Source of the DNA: Calliopsis andreniformis
Lineage: Eukaryota > Arthropoda > Insecta > Hymenoptera > Andrenidae
DNA: 64,000 nucleotides
Reading direction: 5' to 3'
Assembly (NCBI RefSeq): GCF_051401765.1
Contig: NW_027480594.1
Location: 558,001-622,000 of the forward strand
Below, one piece after another: positions 24,978 through 37,989 of the stretch (its first letter is position 1; each line of letters starts with the position of its first letter). The translations under genes and the position numbers were made by a program. The notes below the pieces were generated by a model. That model searched no databases. It saw only the letters and a list, made by a program, of their open reading frames with translations, and was not told the origin of the DNA.

Positions 24978-27900
24978 TGACCACAAACATCAATACTCAA
25001 CCCTCAGTCCTCGTCCTCAATCCACAACGCTCAATCCTCGATCCTCAATCTTCAAACATCAATATTCAATCTTCATTCCTCAATCCTCAATCCTCAATAC
25101 TCAATCCTCAATCCTCAATGTTCTATCCTCAATACGCAATCCTCAACCTTCAATCCTAGATCCTCAATCCTCAATCCTCAATCCTCATTCATCAATCCTC
25201 AACACCCAATCCTCAATCTTCAATCCTCAATCCTCAATCCTCAATTCTCAATCCTCAATCCTCAGACCTCAAACATCAATACTCTACCCTCAGTCCTCGT
25301 CCTCAATCCACAACACTCAATCCTCGACCCATAATATTCAATCATCAATATTCACACTTCAATACTCAATCCTCAATCCTCAATACTCAATCCTCAATCC
25401 TCAATGGTCTATCCTCAATTCGCAATCCTCAGTCCTCAATCCTCAATCCTCAATCCTCAATCCTGAATCCTCAATCGTCAACCTTCAATCCTCAATACTC
25501 AATCGTCAATACTCAATCCTCAATACTCAATACTCAATCCTCATTCTTCAATCCTCAATACCCAATCCTCAATCTTCAATCCTCAATCCTCAATCCTCAA
25601 TCCTCAATCCTCAATCCTCAATCTTCAGTCCTCAAACCTCAATCCTCAATCCTCAAACCTCAATCCTCAATCCTCAATCCTCAATCTTCAATCCTCAATA
25701 CTCAATCTTCAATCCTCAATCATCAATCCTCAATCCTCAATCCTCAATCCTCAATCCTCAATCGTCAGTCTTCAATCCTGAATACTCAATCTTCAATACT
25801 CAATCCTCAATCCTCAATCCTCAATCCTCATTCTTCAATCCTCAATACCCAATCCTCAATCTTCAATCCTCAATCCTCAATCCTCAATACTCAATCCTCA
25901 ATCCTCAATCCTCAATCATCAATCTTCAATCCTCAGTCCCAAATCCTCAATCTTCAATACTCACTCCTCAATCCTCAATCTCCAATCCTCGATACTCAGT
26001 ATTCAATCCTCAATCCTCCATCCTCAATCCTCAATCCTCAATCCTCATTCTTCAATCCTCAATACCCAATCCTCAATCTTCAATCCTCAATCCTCAATCC
26101 TCAATTCTCAATCCTCAACCCTCAATCCTCAATCCTCAATCCTCAATCCTCATTCTTCAATCCTCAACACACAGTCCTCAATCTTCAATCCTCAATCCTC
26201 AACCCTCAATTCTCAATCCTCATTGCTCAATCCTCAGACCTCAAACATCAATACTCAACCCTCAGTCCTCGTCCTCAATCCACAACGCTCAATCCTCGAT
26301 CCTCAATCTTCAAACATCAATATTCAATCTTCAATCCTCAATCCTCAATCCTCAATCCTCAATACTCAATCCTCAATCCTCAATGTTCTATCCTCAATAC
26401 GCAATCCTCAACCTTCAATCCTAAATCCTCAATCCTCAATCCTCAATCCTCATTCATCAATCCTCAACACCCAATCCTCAATCTTCAATCCTCAATCCTC
26501 AATCCTCAATTCTCAATCCTCAATCCTCAATCCTCAGACCTCAAACATCAATACTCTACCCTCAGTCCTCGTCCTCAATCCACAACACTCAATCCTCGAT
26601 CCTCAATATTCAATCATCAATATTCAATCTTCAATCCTCAATCCTCAATCCTTAATACTCAATCCTCAATCCTCAATGTTCTATCCTCAATACGCAATCC
26701 TCAGTCCTCAATCCTCAATCCTCAATCCTCAATCCTGAATCCTCAATCGTCAATCTTCAATCCTCAATACTCAATCGTCAATACTCAATCCTCAATACTG
26801 AATACTCAATCCTCATTCTTCAATCCTCAATACCCAATCCTCAATCTTCAATCCTCAATCCTCAATCCTCAATCCTCAATCCTCAATCCTCAATCTTCAA
26901 TCCTCAAACCTCAATCCTCAATCCTCAATCCTCAATCATCAATCCTCAATACTCAATCTTCAATCCTCAATCATCGATCCTCAATCCTCAATCCTCAATC
27001 CTCAATCCTCAATCGTCAATCTTCAATCCTCAATACTCAATCTTCAATCCTCAATCCTCAATCCTCAATTCTCTATCCTCATTCTTCAATCCTCAATACC
27101 CAATCCTCAATCTTCAATCCTCAATACTCAGTCTTCAATCCTCAATCCTCAATCCTCAATCCTCAATCCTTAATCCTCAATCCTCAATCGTCAGTATTCA
27201 ATCCTGAATACTCAATCTTCAATACTCAATCCTCAATCCTCAATCCTCAATCCTCATTCTTCAATCCTCAATACCCAATCCTCAATCTTCAATCCTCAAT
27301 CCTCAATCCTCAATACTCAATCCTCAATCCTCAATCCTCAATCATCAATCTTCAATCCTCAGTCCCAAATCCTCAATCTTCAATACTCACTCCTCAATCC
27401 TCAATCTTCAATCCTCGATACTCAGTATTCAATCCTCAATCCTCCATCCTCAATCCTCAATCCTCAATCCTCATTCTTCAATCCTCAATACCCAATCCTC
27501 AATCTTCAATCCTCAATCCTCAATCCTCAATTCTCAATCCTCAACCCTCAATCCTCAATCCTCAATCCTCAATCCTCATTCTTCAATCCTCAACACACAG
27601 TCCTCAATCTTCAATCCTCAATCCTCAACCCTCAATTCTCAATCCTCATTGCTCAATCCTCAGACCTCAAACATCAATACTCAACCCTCAGTCCTCGTCC
27701 TCAATCCACAACGCTCAATCCTCGATCCTCAATCTTCAAACATCAATATTCAATCTTCAATCCTCAATCCTCAATCCTCAATACTCAATCCTCAATCCTC
27801 AATGTTCTATCCTCAATACGCAATCCTCAACCTTCAATCCTAAATCCTCAATCCTCAATCCTCAATCCTCATTCATCAATCCTCAACACCCAATCCTCAA

Positions 27901-28915
27901 TCTTCAATCCTCAATCCTCAATCCTCAATTCTCAATCCTCAATCCTCAATCCTCAGACCTCAAACATCAATACTCTACCCTCAGTCCTCGTCCTCAATCC
28001 ACAACACTCAATCCTCGATCCTCAATATTCAATCAACAATATTCAATCTTCAATCCTCAATCCTCAATCCTTAATACTCAATCCTCAATCCTCAATGTTC
28101 TATCCTCAATACGCAATCCTCAGTCCTCAATCCTCAATCCTCAATCCTCAATCCTGAATCCTCAATCGTCAATCTTCAATCCTCAATACTCAATCGTCAA
28201 TACTCAATCCTCAATACTGAATACTCAATCCTCATTCTTCAATCCTCAATACCCAATCCTCAATCTTCAATCCTCAATCCTCAATCCTCAATCCTCAATC
28301 CTCAATCCTCAATCTTCAATCCTCAAACCTCAATCCTCAATCCTCAATCCTCAATCATCAATCCTCAATACTCAATCTTCAATCCTCAATCATCGATCCT
28401 CAATCCTCAATCCTCAATCCTCAATCCTCAATCGTCAATCTTCAATCCTCAATACTCAATCTTCAATCCTCAATCCTCAATCCTCAATTCTCAATCCTCA
28501 TTCTTCAATCCTCAATACCCAATCCTCAATCTTCAATCCTCAATACTCAGTCTTCAATCCTCAATCCTCAATCCTCAATCCTCAATCCTCAATCCTCATT
28601 CTTCAATCCTCAATACCCAATCCCCAATCTTCAATCCTCAATAGTCAATCTTCAATCCTCAATCCTCAATCCTCAATACTCAATACTCAATCCTCAATCG
28701 TCAATCCTCAATCGTCAATATTCATTCCTCAATACTCAATCTTCAATCCTCAATCCTCAATACTCAATACTCAACCGTCAGTCCTCGTCCTCAATCCACA
28801 ACCCCCAATACTCAATCCTCAATCTTCAATTCTCAATCCTCAATCCTCAATCCTCAATCCTCAATCCTCGGTCGTCAATCCTCAATCCTCAATCCTCAAT
28901 CCTCAATCCTCAATC
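24978..28915 (+). repeat. Family B module D, copy D1 (with an extra 1,426-bp tandem copy)
   Basis: The module starts at TGACCACAAAC and ends at the E block. It is 3,938 bp, exactly 2,512 (the length of D-i) plus 1,426. The extra part is a tandem repeat: the CATTGCTC landmark occurs with its TTG at 26,223 and at 27,649, 1,426 bp apart (202 heptamers and two hexamers). D is itself built of related subunits of 1.25-1.43 kb beginning at 24,978, near 26,235 and near 27,661. It is the clean reference for the indel-rich D2. Confidence 0.88.
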
Positions 28916-29069
28916 TTCAGCCCTCAGTCCTCAACAATCAGTTGTCAATCCTCAATCCTCAAGAGAATATCATCAATTCACAGTTTTCAATACTCAATAC
29001 TCAATCTGCAATCTTCAAATCTCTATCCACAAACATCAATTCTCATCACTCAACCCTCAACACTCAGTA
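28916..29069 (+). repeat. E block, copy 6 (subtype E3, in B-i)
   Basis: Subtype E3 reads CAACAATCAGTTGTCAATCC and ends CTCAGTA. Here the usual CACAATCCTGAATCC lead-in is replaced by plain CTCAATC units. Confidence 0.9.
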
Positions 29070-29621
29070 TTCAATCCTCAATCCTCAGTCCTCAATCCTC
29101 AATCCTCATTCTTCAATCCTCAATACCCAATCCTCAATCTTCAATCCTCAATACTCAATCCTCAATTCTCAATCCTCTATCCTCAATCCTCAGACCTCAA
29201 ACAGCAATAGTCAACCCTCAGTCCTCGTCCTCAATCCACAACCATCAATCCTCAATCCTCAATCTTCAATCATCAATATTCAATCTTCAGTCCTCAATCC
29301 TCAACCCTCAATCCTCAACACTCAATCCTCAATGTTCAATCCGCAATACCCAATCCTCAATCTTCTATCCGCAATACTCAATCCTCAATCCTCAATCCTC
29401 AATCCTCAATCCTCAATCTTCAATCCTCAATACTCAATCTTCAATCCTCAATACTCAATCCTCAATCCTCAATCCTCATTCTTCAACCCTCAACACCCAA
29501 TCCTCAATCTTCAATCCTCAATCCTCAATCCTCAATTCTCAATCCTCAATCCTCAATCCTCAATCCTCAATCCTCGGCCGTCAAACCACAATCCTGAATC
29601 CTCAATCCTGAATCCTCAACC

Positions 29622-29775
29622 TTCAGCCCTCAGTCCTCAACTATCAGTTGTCAATCCTCAATCCTCAAGAGAATATCATCAATTCACAGCTTTCAATACT
29701 CAATACTCAATCTGCAATCTTCAAATCTCTATCCACAAACATCAATTCTCATCACTCAACCCTCAACACTCAGTA
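29622..29775 (+). repeat. E block, copy 7 (subtype E4, in B-i)
   Basis: Subtype E4 reads CAACTATCAGTTG, which lengthens the hairpin arms to CAACT/AGTTG with a 3-nt loop, and CACAGCTTTC instead of CACAGTTTTC. It lies 706 bp after copy 6. Confidence 0.9.
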
Positions 29776-31224
29776 TTCAATCCTCAATCCTCAGTCCTCA
29801 ATCCTCAATCCTCATTCTTCAATCCTCAATACCCAATCCTCAATCTTCAATCCTCAATCCTCAATCCTCAATTCTCAATCCTCTATCCTCAATCCTCAGA
29901 CCTCAAACAGCAATAGTCAACCCTCAGTCCTCGTCCTCAATCCACAACCATCAATCCTCAATCCTCAATCTTCAATCATCAATATTCAATCTTCAGTCCT
30001 CAATCCTCAACCCTCAATCCTCAACACTCAATCCTCAATGTTCAATCCGCAATACCCAATCCTCAATCTTCTATCCGCAATACTCAATCCTCAATCCTCA
30101 ATCCTCAATCCTCAATCCTCAATCTTCAATCCTCAATACTCAATCTTCAATCCTCATTCTTCAACCCTCAACACCCAATCCTCAATCTTCAATCCTCAAT
30201 CCTCAATCCTCAATTCTCAATCCTCAATTCTCAATACTCAGACCTCAATCCTCAATCGTCAATCTTCAATCCTAAATACTCAATCGTCAATACTCAATCC
30301 TCAATACTCAATACTCAATCCTCATTCTTCAATACTCAATACTCAATCTTCAATCCTGAATCCTCAATCATCAACCCTCAATCCTCAATCCTCAATCGTC
30401 AATCTTCAATCCTCAGTACTCAATCGTCGATACTCAATCCTCAATACTCAATACTCAATCCTCATTCCTCAATCCTCAATACCCAATCCTCAATCTTCAA
30501 TCCTCAATCCTCAATCCTCAATCCTCAATCCTCAATCCTCAATCCTCAATCCTCAATCTTCAATCCTCAGTCCCAAATCCTCAATCTTCAATACTCACTC
30601 CTCAATCCTCAATGTTCAATCCGCAATACCCAATCCTCAATCTTCTATCCGCAATCCTCAATCCTCAATCCTCAATCCTCAATCCTCAATCCTCAATCCT
30701 CAATCCTCAATCCTCAATCCTCAATCCTCAATCCTCAGACCTCAATCGTCAATCTTCAATCCTCAATACTCAATCCTCAATCCTCAATCCTCAGACCTCA
30801 AACATCAATACTCAGCCCTCAGTCCTCGTCCTCAATCCACAACGCTCATTCCTCGATCCTCAATCCTCAATCATCAATATTCAATCTTCAATCCTCAATC
30901 CTCAATCCTCAATACTCAATCCTCAATCCTCAATGTTCTATCCTCAATACGGAATCCTCAACCTTCAATCCTCAATCCTCAATCCTCAATCCCCAATCCT
31001 CAATCCTCAATCGTCAATCCTCAATCCTCGATCCTCAGTCCTCAATCTTCAAACCTCAATACTCAATCTGCAATCCTCAATCCTCAGTCCTCACTCCTCA
31101 ATTCTCATTCTTCAATCCTCAATACCGAATCCTCAATCTTCAATCCTCAATCCTCAATCGTCAATCTTCAATCCTGAATACTCAATCTTCAATACTCAAT
31201 CCTCAATCCTCAATCCTCAATCCT

Positions 31225-34172
31225 CATTCTTCAATCCTCAATACCCAATCCTCGATCTTCAATCCTCAATCCTCAATCCTCAATCCTCAATCCTCAATCC
31301 TCAATCCTCAATCTTCAATCCTCAGTCCCAAATCCTCAATCTTCAATACTCACTCCTCAATCCTCAATCTTCAATCCTCAATACTCAGTTTTCAATCCTC
31401 AATCTTCAATCCTCAATCCTCAATCTTCAATCCTCAATCCTCAATCCTCAATCCTCAATCCTCAATCTTCAACCCTCAATACCCAATCTTCAATCCTCTA
31501 TCCTCAATCCTCAATCCTCAATCCTCAATCCTCAATCCTCAATCCTCAAACGTCAATATTCAATCCTCAATACTCAATCTTCAATCCTCAATCCTCAATA
31601 CTCAGTACTCAACCCTCAGTCCTCGTCCTCAATCCACAACGCTCAATCCTCGATCCTCATTCTTCAAACATCAATATTCAATCTTCAATCCTCAATCCTC
31701 AATCCTCAATACTCAATCCTCAATCCTCAATGTTCTATCCTCAATACGCAATCCTCAACCTTCTATCCTCAATCCTCAATCCTCAATCCTCAATCCTCAA
31801 TCGTCAATCCTCAATCCTCAATCCTCAGTCCTCAATCTTCAATCCTCAATACTCAATCTGCAATACTCAATCCTCAGTCCTCACTCCTCAATCCTCAATC
31901 CTCAATCCTCAATCCTCAATCCTCATTCTTCAATCCTCAACACCCAATCCTCAATCTTCAATCCTCAATCCTCAACACTCAATTCTCAATCCTCATTCCT
32001 CAATCCTCTGACCACAAACATCAATACTCAACCCTCAGTCCTCGTCCTCAATCCACAACGCTCAATCCTCGATCCTCAATCTTCAAACATCAATATTCAA
32101 TCTTCATTCCTCAATCCTCAATCCTCAATACTCAATCCTCAATCCTCAATGTTCCATCCTCAATACCCAATCCTCAACCTTCAATCCTAGATCCTCAATC
32201 CTCAATCCTCAATCCTCATTCATCAATCCTCAACACCCAATCCTCAATCTTCAATCCTCAATCCTCAATCCTCAATTCTCAATCCTCAATCCTCAGACCT
32301 CAAACATCAATACTCTACCCTCAGTCCTCGTCCTCAATCCACAACACTCAATCCTCGACCCATAATATTCAATCATCAATATTCACTCTTCAATACTCAA
32401 TCCTCAATCCTCAATACTCAATCCTCAATCCTCAATGGTCTATCCTCAATTCGCAATCCTCAGTCCTCAATCCTCAATCCTCAATCCTCAATCCTGAATC
32501 CTCAATCGTCAACCTTCAATCCTCAATACGCAATCGTCAATACTCAATCCTCAATACTCAATACTCAATCCTCATTCTTCAATCCTCAATACCCAATCCT
32601 CAATCTTCAATCCTCAATCCTCAATCCTCAATCCTCAATCCTCAATCCTCAATCTTCAGTCCTCAAACCTCAATCCTCAATCCTCAATCCTCAATCCTCA
32701 TTCTTCAATCCTCAATACCCAATCCTCGATCTTCAATCCTCAATCCTCAATCCTCAATCCTCAATCCTCAATCCTCAATCCTCAATCTTCAATCCTCAGT
32801 CCCAAATCCTCAATCTTCAATACTCACTCCTCAATCCTCAATCTTCAATCCTCAATACTCAGTTTTCAATCCTCAATCTTCAATCCTCAATCCTCAATCT
32901 TCAATCCTCAATCCTCAATCCTCAATCCTCAATCCTCAATCTTCAACCCTCAATACCCAATCTTCAATCCTCTATCCTCAATCCTCAATCCTCAATCCTC
33001 AATCCTCAATCCTCAATCCTCAAACGTCAATATTCAATCCTCAATACTCAATCTTCAATCCTCAATCCTCAATACTCAGTACTCAACCCTCAGTCCTCGT
33101 CCTCAATCCACAACGCTCAATCCTCGATCCTCATTCTTCAAACATCAATATTCAATCTTCAATCCTCAATCCTCAATCCTCAATACTCAATCCTCAATCC
33201 TCAATGTTCTATCCTCAATACGCAATCCTCAACCTTCAATCCTCAATCCTCAATCCTCAATCCTCAATCCTCAATCGTCAATCCTCAATCCTCAATCCTC
33301 AGTCCTCAATCTTCAATCCTCAATACTCAATCTGCAATACTCAATCCTCAGTCCTCACTCCTCAATCCTCAATCCTCAATCCTCAATCCTCAATCCTCAT
33401 TCTTCAATCCTCAACACCCAATCCTCAATCTTCAATCCTCAATCCTCAACACTCAATTCTCAATCCTCATTCCTCAATCCTCTGACCACAAACATCAATA
33501 CTCAACCCTCAGTCCTCGTCCTCAATCCACAACGCTCAATCCTCGATCCTCAATCTTCAAACATCAATATTCAATCTTCATTCCTCAATCCTCAATCCTC
33601 AATACTCAATCCTCAATCCTCAATGTTCTATCCTCAATACCCAATCCTCAACCTTCAATCCTAGATCCTCAATCCTCAATCCTCAATCCTCATTCATCAA
33701 TCCTCAACACCCAATCCTCAATCTTCAATCCTCAATCCTCAATCCTCAATTCTCAATCCTCAATCCTCAGACCTCAAACATCAATACTCTACCCTCAGTC
33801 CTCGTCCTCAATCCACAACACTCAATCCTCGACCCATAATATTCAATCATCAATATTCACTCTTCAATACTCAATCCTCAATCCTCAATACTCAATCCTC
33901 AATCCTCAATGGTCTATCCTCAATTCGCAATCCTCAGTCCTCAATCCTCAATCCTCAATCCTCAATCCTGAATCCTCAATCGTCAACCTTCAATCCTCAA
34001 TACTCAATCGTCAATACTCAATCCTCAATACTCAATACTCAATCCTCATTCTTCAATCCTCAATACCCAATCCTCAATCTTCAATCCTCAATCCTCAATC
34101 CTCAATCCTCAATCCTCAATCCTCAATCTTCAGTCCTCAAACCTCAATCCTCAATCCTCAAACCTCAATCCT
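31225..34172 (+). repeat. 1,474-bp tandem duplication within B-i and D-i
   Basis: Copy 1 begins near 31,225 and copy 2 near 32,699, each starting with TCATTCTTCAATCC before CCTCGATCTTC. The landmarks ATGTTCTATCC (31,730/33,204) and TCTGACCAC (TG at 32,009 and 33,483) are both 1,474 bp apart. That is 208 heptamers plus three hexamers. Small differences separate the copies: CTTCTATCC against CTTCAATCC near 31,761/33,235, GTTCCATCC against GTTCTATCC near 32,152/33,626, and TACGCAATCG against TACTCAATCG near 32,527/34,001. Confidence 0.86.
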
Positions 34173-35994
34173 CAATCCTCAATCCTCAATCTTCAATCCT
34201 CAATACTCAATCTTCAATCCTCAATCATCAATCCTCAATCCTCAATCCTCAATCCTCAATCCTCAATCGTCAGTCTTCAATCCTGAATACTCAATCTTCA
34301 ATACTCAATCCTCAATCCTCAATCCTCAATCCTCATTCTTCAATCCTCAATACCCAATCCTCAATCTTCAATCCTCAATCCTCAATCCTCAATACTCAAT
34401 CCTCAATCCTCAATCCTCAATCATCAATCTTCAATCCTCAGTCCCAAATCCTCAATCTTCAATACTCACTCCTCAATCCTCAATCTTCAATCCTCGATAC
34501 TCAGTATTCAATCCTCAATCCTCCATCCTCAATCCTCAATCCTCAATCCTCATTCTTCAATCCTCAATACCCAATCCTCAATCTTCAATCCTCAATCCTC
34601 AATCCTCAATTCTCAATCCTCAACCCTCAATCCTCAATCCTCAATCCTCAATCCTCATTCTTCAATCCTCAACACACAGTCCTCAATCTTCAATCCTCAA
34701 TCCTCAACCCTCAATTCTCAATCCTCATTGCTCAATCCTCAGACCTCAAACATCAATACTCAACCCTCAGTCCTCGTCCTCAATCCACAACGCTCAATCC
34801 TCGATCCTCAATCTTCAAACATCAATATTCAATCTTCAATCCTCAATCCTCAATCCTCAATACTCAATCCTCAATCCTCAATGTTCTATCCTCAATACGC
34901 AATCCTCAACCTTCAATCCTAAATCCTCAATCCTCAATCCTCAATCCTCATTCATCAATCCTCAACACCCAATCCTCAATCTTCAATCCTCAATCCTCAA
35001 TCCTCAATTCTCAATCCTCAATCCTCAATCCTCAGACCTCAAACATCAATACTCTACCCTCAGTCCTCGTCCTCAATCCACAACACTCAATCCTCGATCC
35101 TCAATATTCAATCATCAATATTCAATCTTCAATCCTCAATCCTCAATCCTTAATACTCAATCCTCAATCCTCAATGTTCTATCCTCAATACGCAATCCTC
35201 AGTCCTCAATCCTCAATCCTCAATCCTCAATCCTGAATCCTCAATCGTCAATCTTCAATCCTCAATACTCAATCGTCAATACTCAATCCTCAATACTGAA
35301 TACTCAATCCTCATTCTTCAATCCTCAATACCCAATCCTCAATCTTCAATCCTCAATCCTCAATCCTCAATCCTCAATCCTCAATCCTCAATCTTCAATC
35401 CTCAAACCTCAATCCTCAATCCTCAATCCTCAATCATCAATCCTCAATACTCAATCTTCAATCCTCAATCATCGATCCTCAATCCTCAATCCTCAATCCT
35501 CAATCCTCAATCGTCAATCTTCAATCCTCAATACTCAATCTTCAATCCTCAATCCTCAATCCTCAATTCTCAATCCTCATTCTTCAATCCTCAATACCCA
35601 ATCCTCAATCTTCAATCCTCAATACTCAGTCTTCAATCCTCAATCCTCAATCCTCAATCCTCAATCCTCAATCCTCATTCTTCAATCCTCAATACCCAAT
35701 CCCCAATCTTCAATCCTCAATAGTCAATCTTCAATCCTCAATCCTCAATCCTCAATACTCAATACTCAATCCTCAATCGTCAATCCTCAATCGTCAATAT
35801 TCATTCCTCAATACTCAATCTTCAATCCTCAATCCTCAATACTCAATACTCAACCGTCAGTCCTCGTCCTCAATCCACAACCCCCAATACTCAATCCTCA
35901 ATCTTCAATTCTCAATCCTCAATCCTCAATCCTCAATCCTCAATCCTCGGTCGTCAATCCTCAATCCTCAATCCTCAATCCTCAATCCTCAATC
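33483..35994 (+). repeat. Family B module D, copy D-i
   Basis: This is the minimal D module, 2,512 bp, with one CATTGCTC landmark (TTG at 34,728) 1,245 bp from its start. It matches the first 1,245 bp and the last part of D1. It is followed by the E3 and E4 blocks of B-ii. Confidence 0.87.
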
Positions 35995-36148
35995 TTCAGC
36001 CCTCAGTCCTCAACAATCAGTTGTCAATCCTCAATCCTCAAGAGAATATCATCAATTCACAGTTTTCAATACTCAATACTCAATCTGCAATCTTCAAATC
36101 TCTATCCACAAACATCAATTCTCATCACTCAACCCTCAACACTCAGTA
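35995..36148 (+). repeat. E block, copy 8 (E3, in B-ii)
   Basis: Lies 7,079 bp after copy 6, with the same altered lead-in. Confidence 0.9.
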
Positions 36149-36700
36149 TTCAATCCTCAATCCTCAGTCCTCAATCCTCAATCCTCATTCTTCAATCCTC
36201 AATACCCAATCCTCAATCTTCAATCCTCAATACTCAATCCTCAATTCTCAATCCTCTATCCTCAATCCTCAGACCTCAAACAGCAATAGTCAACCCTCAG
36301 TCCTCGTCCTCAATCCACAACCATCAATCCTCAATCCTCAATCTTCAATCATCAATATTCAATCTTCAGTCCTCAATCCTCAACCCTCAATCCTCAACAC
36401 TCAATCCTCAATGTTCAATCCGCAATACCCAATCCTCAATCTTCTATCCGCAATACTCAATCCTCAATCCTCAATCCTCAATCCTCAATCCTCAATCTTC
36501 AATCCTCAATACTCAATCTTCAATCCTCAATACTCAATCCTCAATCCTCAATCCTCATTCTTCAACCCTCAACACCCAATCCTCAATCTTCAATCCTCAA
36601 TCCTCAATCCTCAATTCTCAATCCTCAATCCTCAATCCTCAATCCTCAATCCTCGGCCGTCAAACCACAATCCTGAATCCTCAATCCTGAATCCTCAACC

Positions 36701-36854
36701 TTCAGCCCTCAGTCCTCAACTATCAGTTGTCAATCCTCAATCCTCAAGAGAATATCATCAATTCACAGCTTTCAATACTCAATACTCAATCTGCAATCTT
36801 CAAATCTCTATCCACAAACATCAATTCTCATCACTCAACCCTCAACACTCAGTA
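36701..36854 (+). repeat. E block, copy 9 (E4, in B-ii)
   Basis: Lies 706 bp after copy 8 and 7,079 bp after copy 7. Confidence 0.9.
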
Positions 36855-37989
36855 TTCAATCCTCAATCCTCAGTCCTCAATCCTCAATCCTCATTCTTCA
36901 ATCCTCAATACCCAATCCTCAATCTTCAATCCTCAATCCTCAATCCTCAATTCTCAATCCTCTATCCTCAATCCTCAGACCTCAAACAGCAATAGTCAAC
37001 CCTCAGTCCTCGTCCTCAATCCACAACCATCAATCCTCAATCCTCAATCTTCAATCATCAATATTCAATCTTCAGTCCTCAATCCTCAACCCTCAATCCT
37101 CAACACTCAATCCTCAATGTTCAATCCGTAATACCCAATCCTCAATCTTCTATCCGCAATACTCAATCCTCAATCCTCAATCCTCAATCCTCAATCCTCA
37201 ATCTTCAATCCTCAATACTCAATCTTCAATCCTCATTCTTCAACCCTCAACACCCAATCCTCAATCTTCAATCCTCAATCCTCAATCCTCAATTCTCAAT
37301 CCTCAATTCTCAATACTCAGACCTCAATCCTCAATCGTCAATCTTCAATCCTAAATACTCAATCGTCAATACTCAATCCTCAATACTCAATACTCAATCC
37401 TCATTCTTCAATACTCAATACTCAATCTTCAATCCTGAATCCTCAATCATCAACCCTCAATCCTCAATCCTCAATCGTCAATCTTCAATCCTCAGTACTC
37501 AATCGTCGATACTCAATCCTCAATACTCAATACTCAATCCTCATTCCTCAATCCTCAATACCCAATCCTCAATCTTCAATCCTCAATCCTCAATCCTCAA
37601 TCCTCAATCCTCAATCCTCAATCCTCAATCCTCAATCTTCAATCCTCAGTCCCAAATCCTCAATCTTCAATACTCACTCCTCAATCCTCAATGTTCAATC
37701 CGCAATACCCAATCCTCAATCTTCTATCCGCAATCCTCAATCCTCAATCCTCAATCCTCAATCCTCAATCCTCAATCCTCAATCCTCAATCCTCAATCCT
37801 CAATCCTCAATCCTCAGACCTCAATCGTCAATCTTCAATCCTCAATACTCAATCCTCAATCCTCAATCCTCAGACCTCAAACATCAATACTCAGCCCTCA
37901 GTCCTCGTCCTCAATCCACAACGCTCATTCCTCGATCCTCAATCCTCAATCATCAATATTCAATCTTCAATCCTCAATCCTCAATCCTC

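Larger units (their letters stand above)
28916..33482 (+). repeat. Family B module B, copy B-i
   Basis: The module opens with two E blocks 706 bp apart. It runs through a CTCAATGTTCAATCCGCAAT segment at about 30,612 and the TACGGAATCC landmark near 30,948, and ends at the TGACCAC landmark at 33,483. Together with D-i it makes the 7,079-bp repeat, since 28,916, 30,612 and 31,730 recur at 35,995, 37,691 and 38,809. An internal 1,474-bp tandem duplication occupies its right half. Confidence 0.88.

Noticed and set aside
23539..26424. 961-codon frame and similar ones at 30,612-33,485, 37,691-40,276, 40,032-42,584 and 49,127-51,751
   Set aside because: Same cause. The frame at 49,127-51,751 even runs through the single-base indels of D2 with no change in character, because all three frames encode the same heptapeptide.
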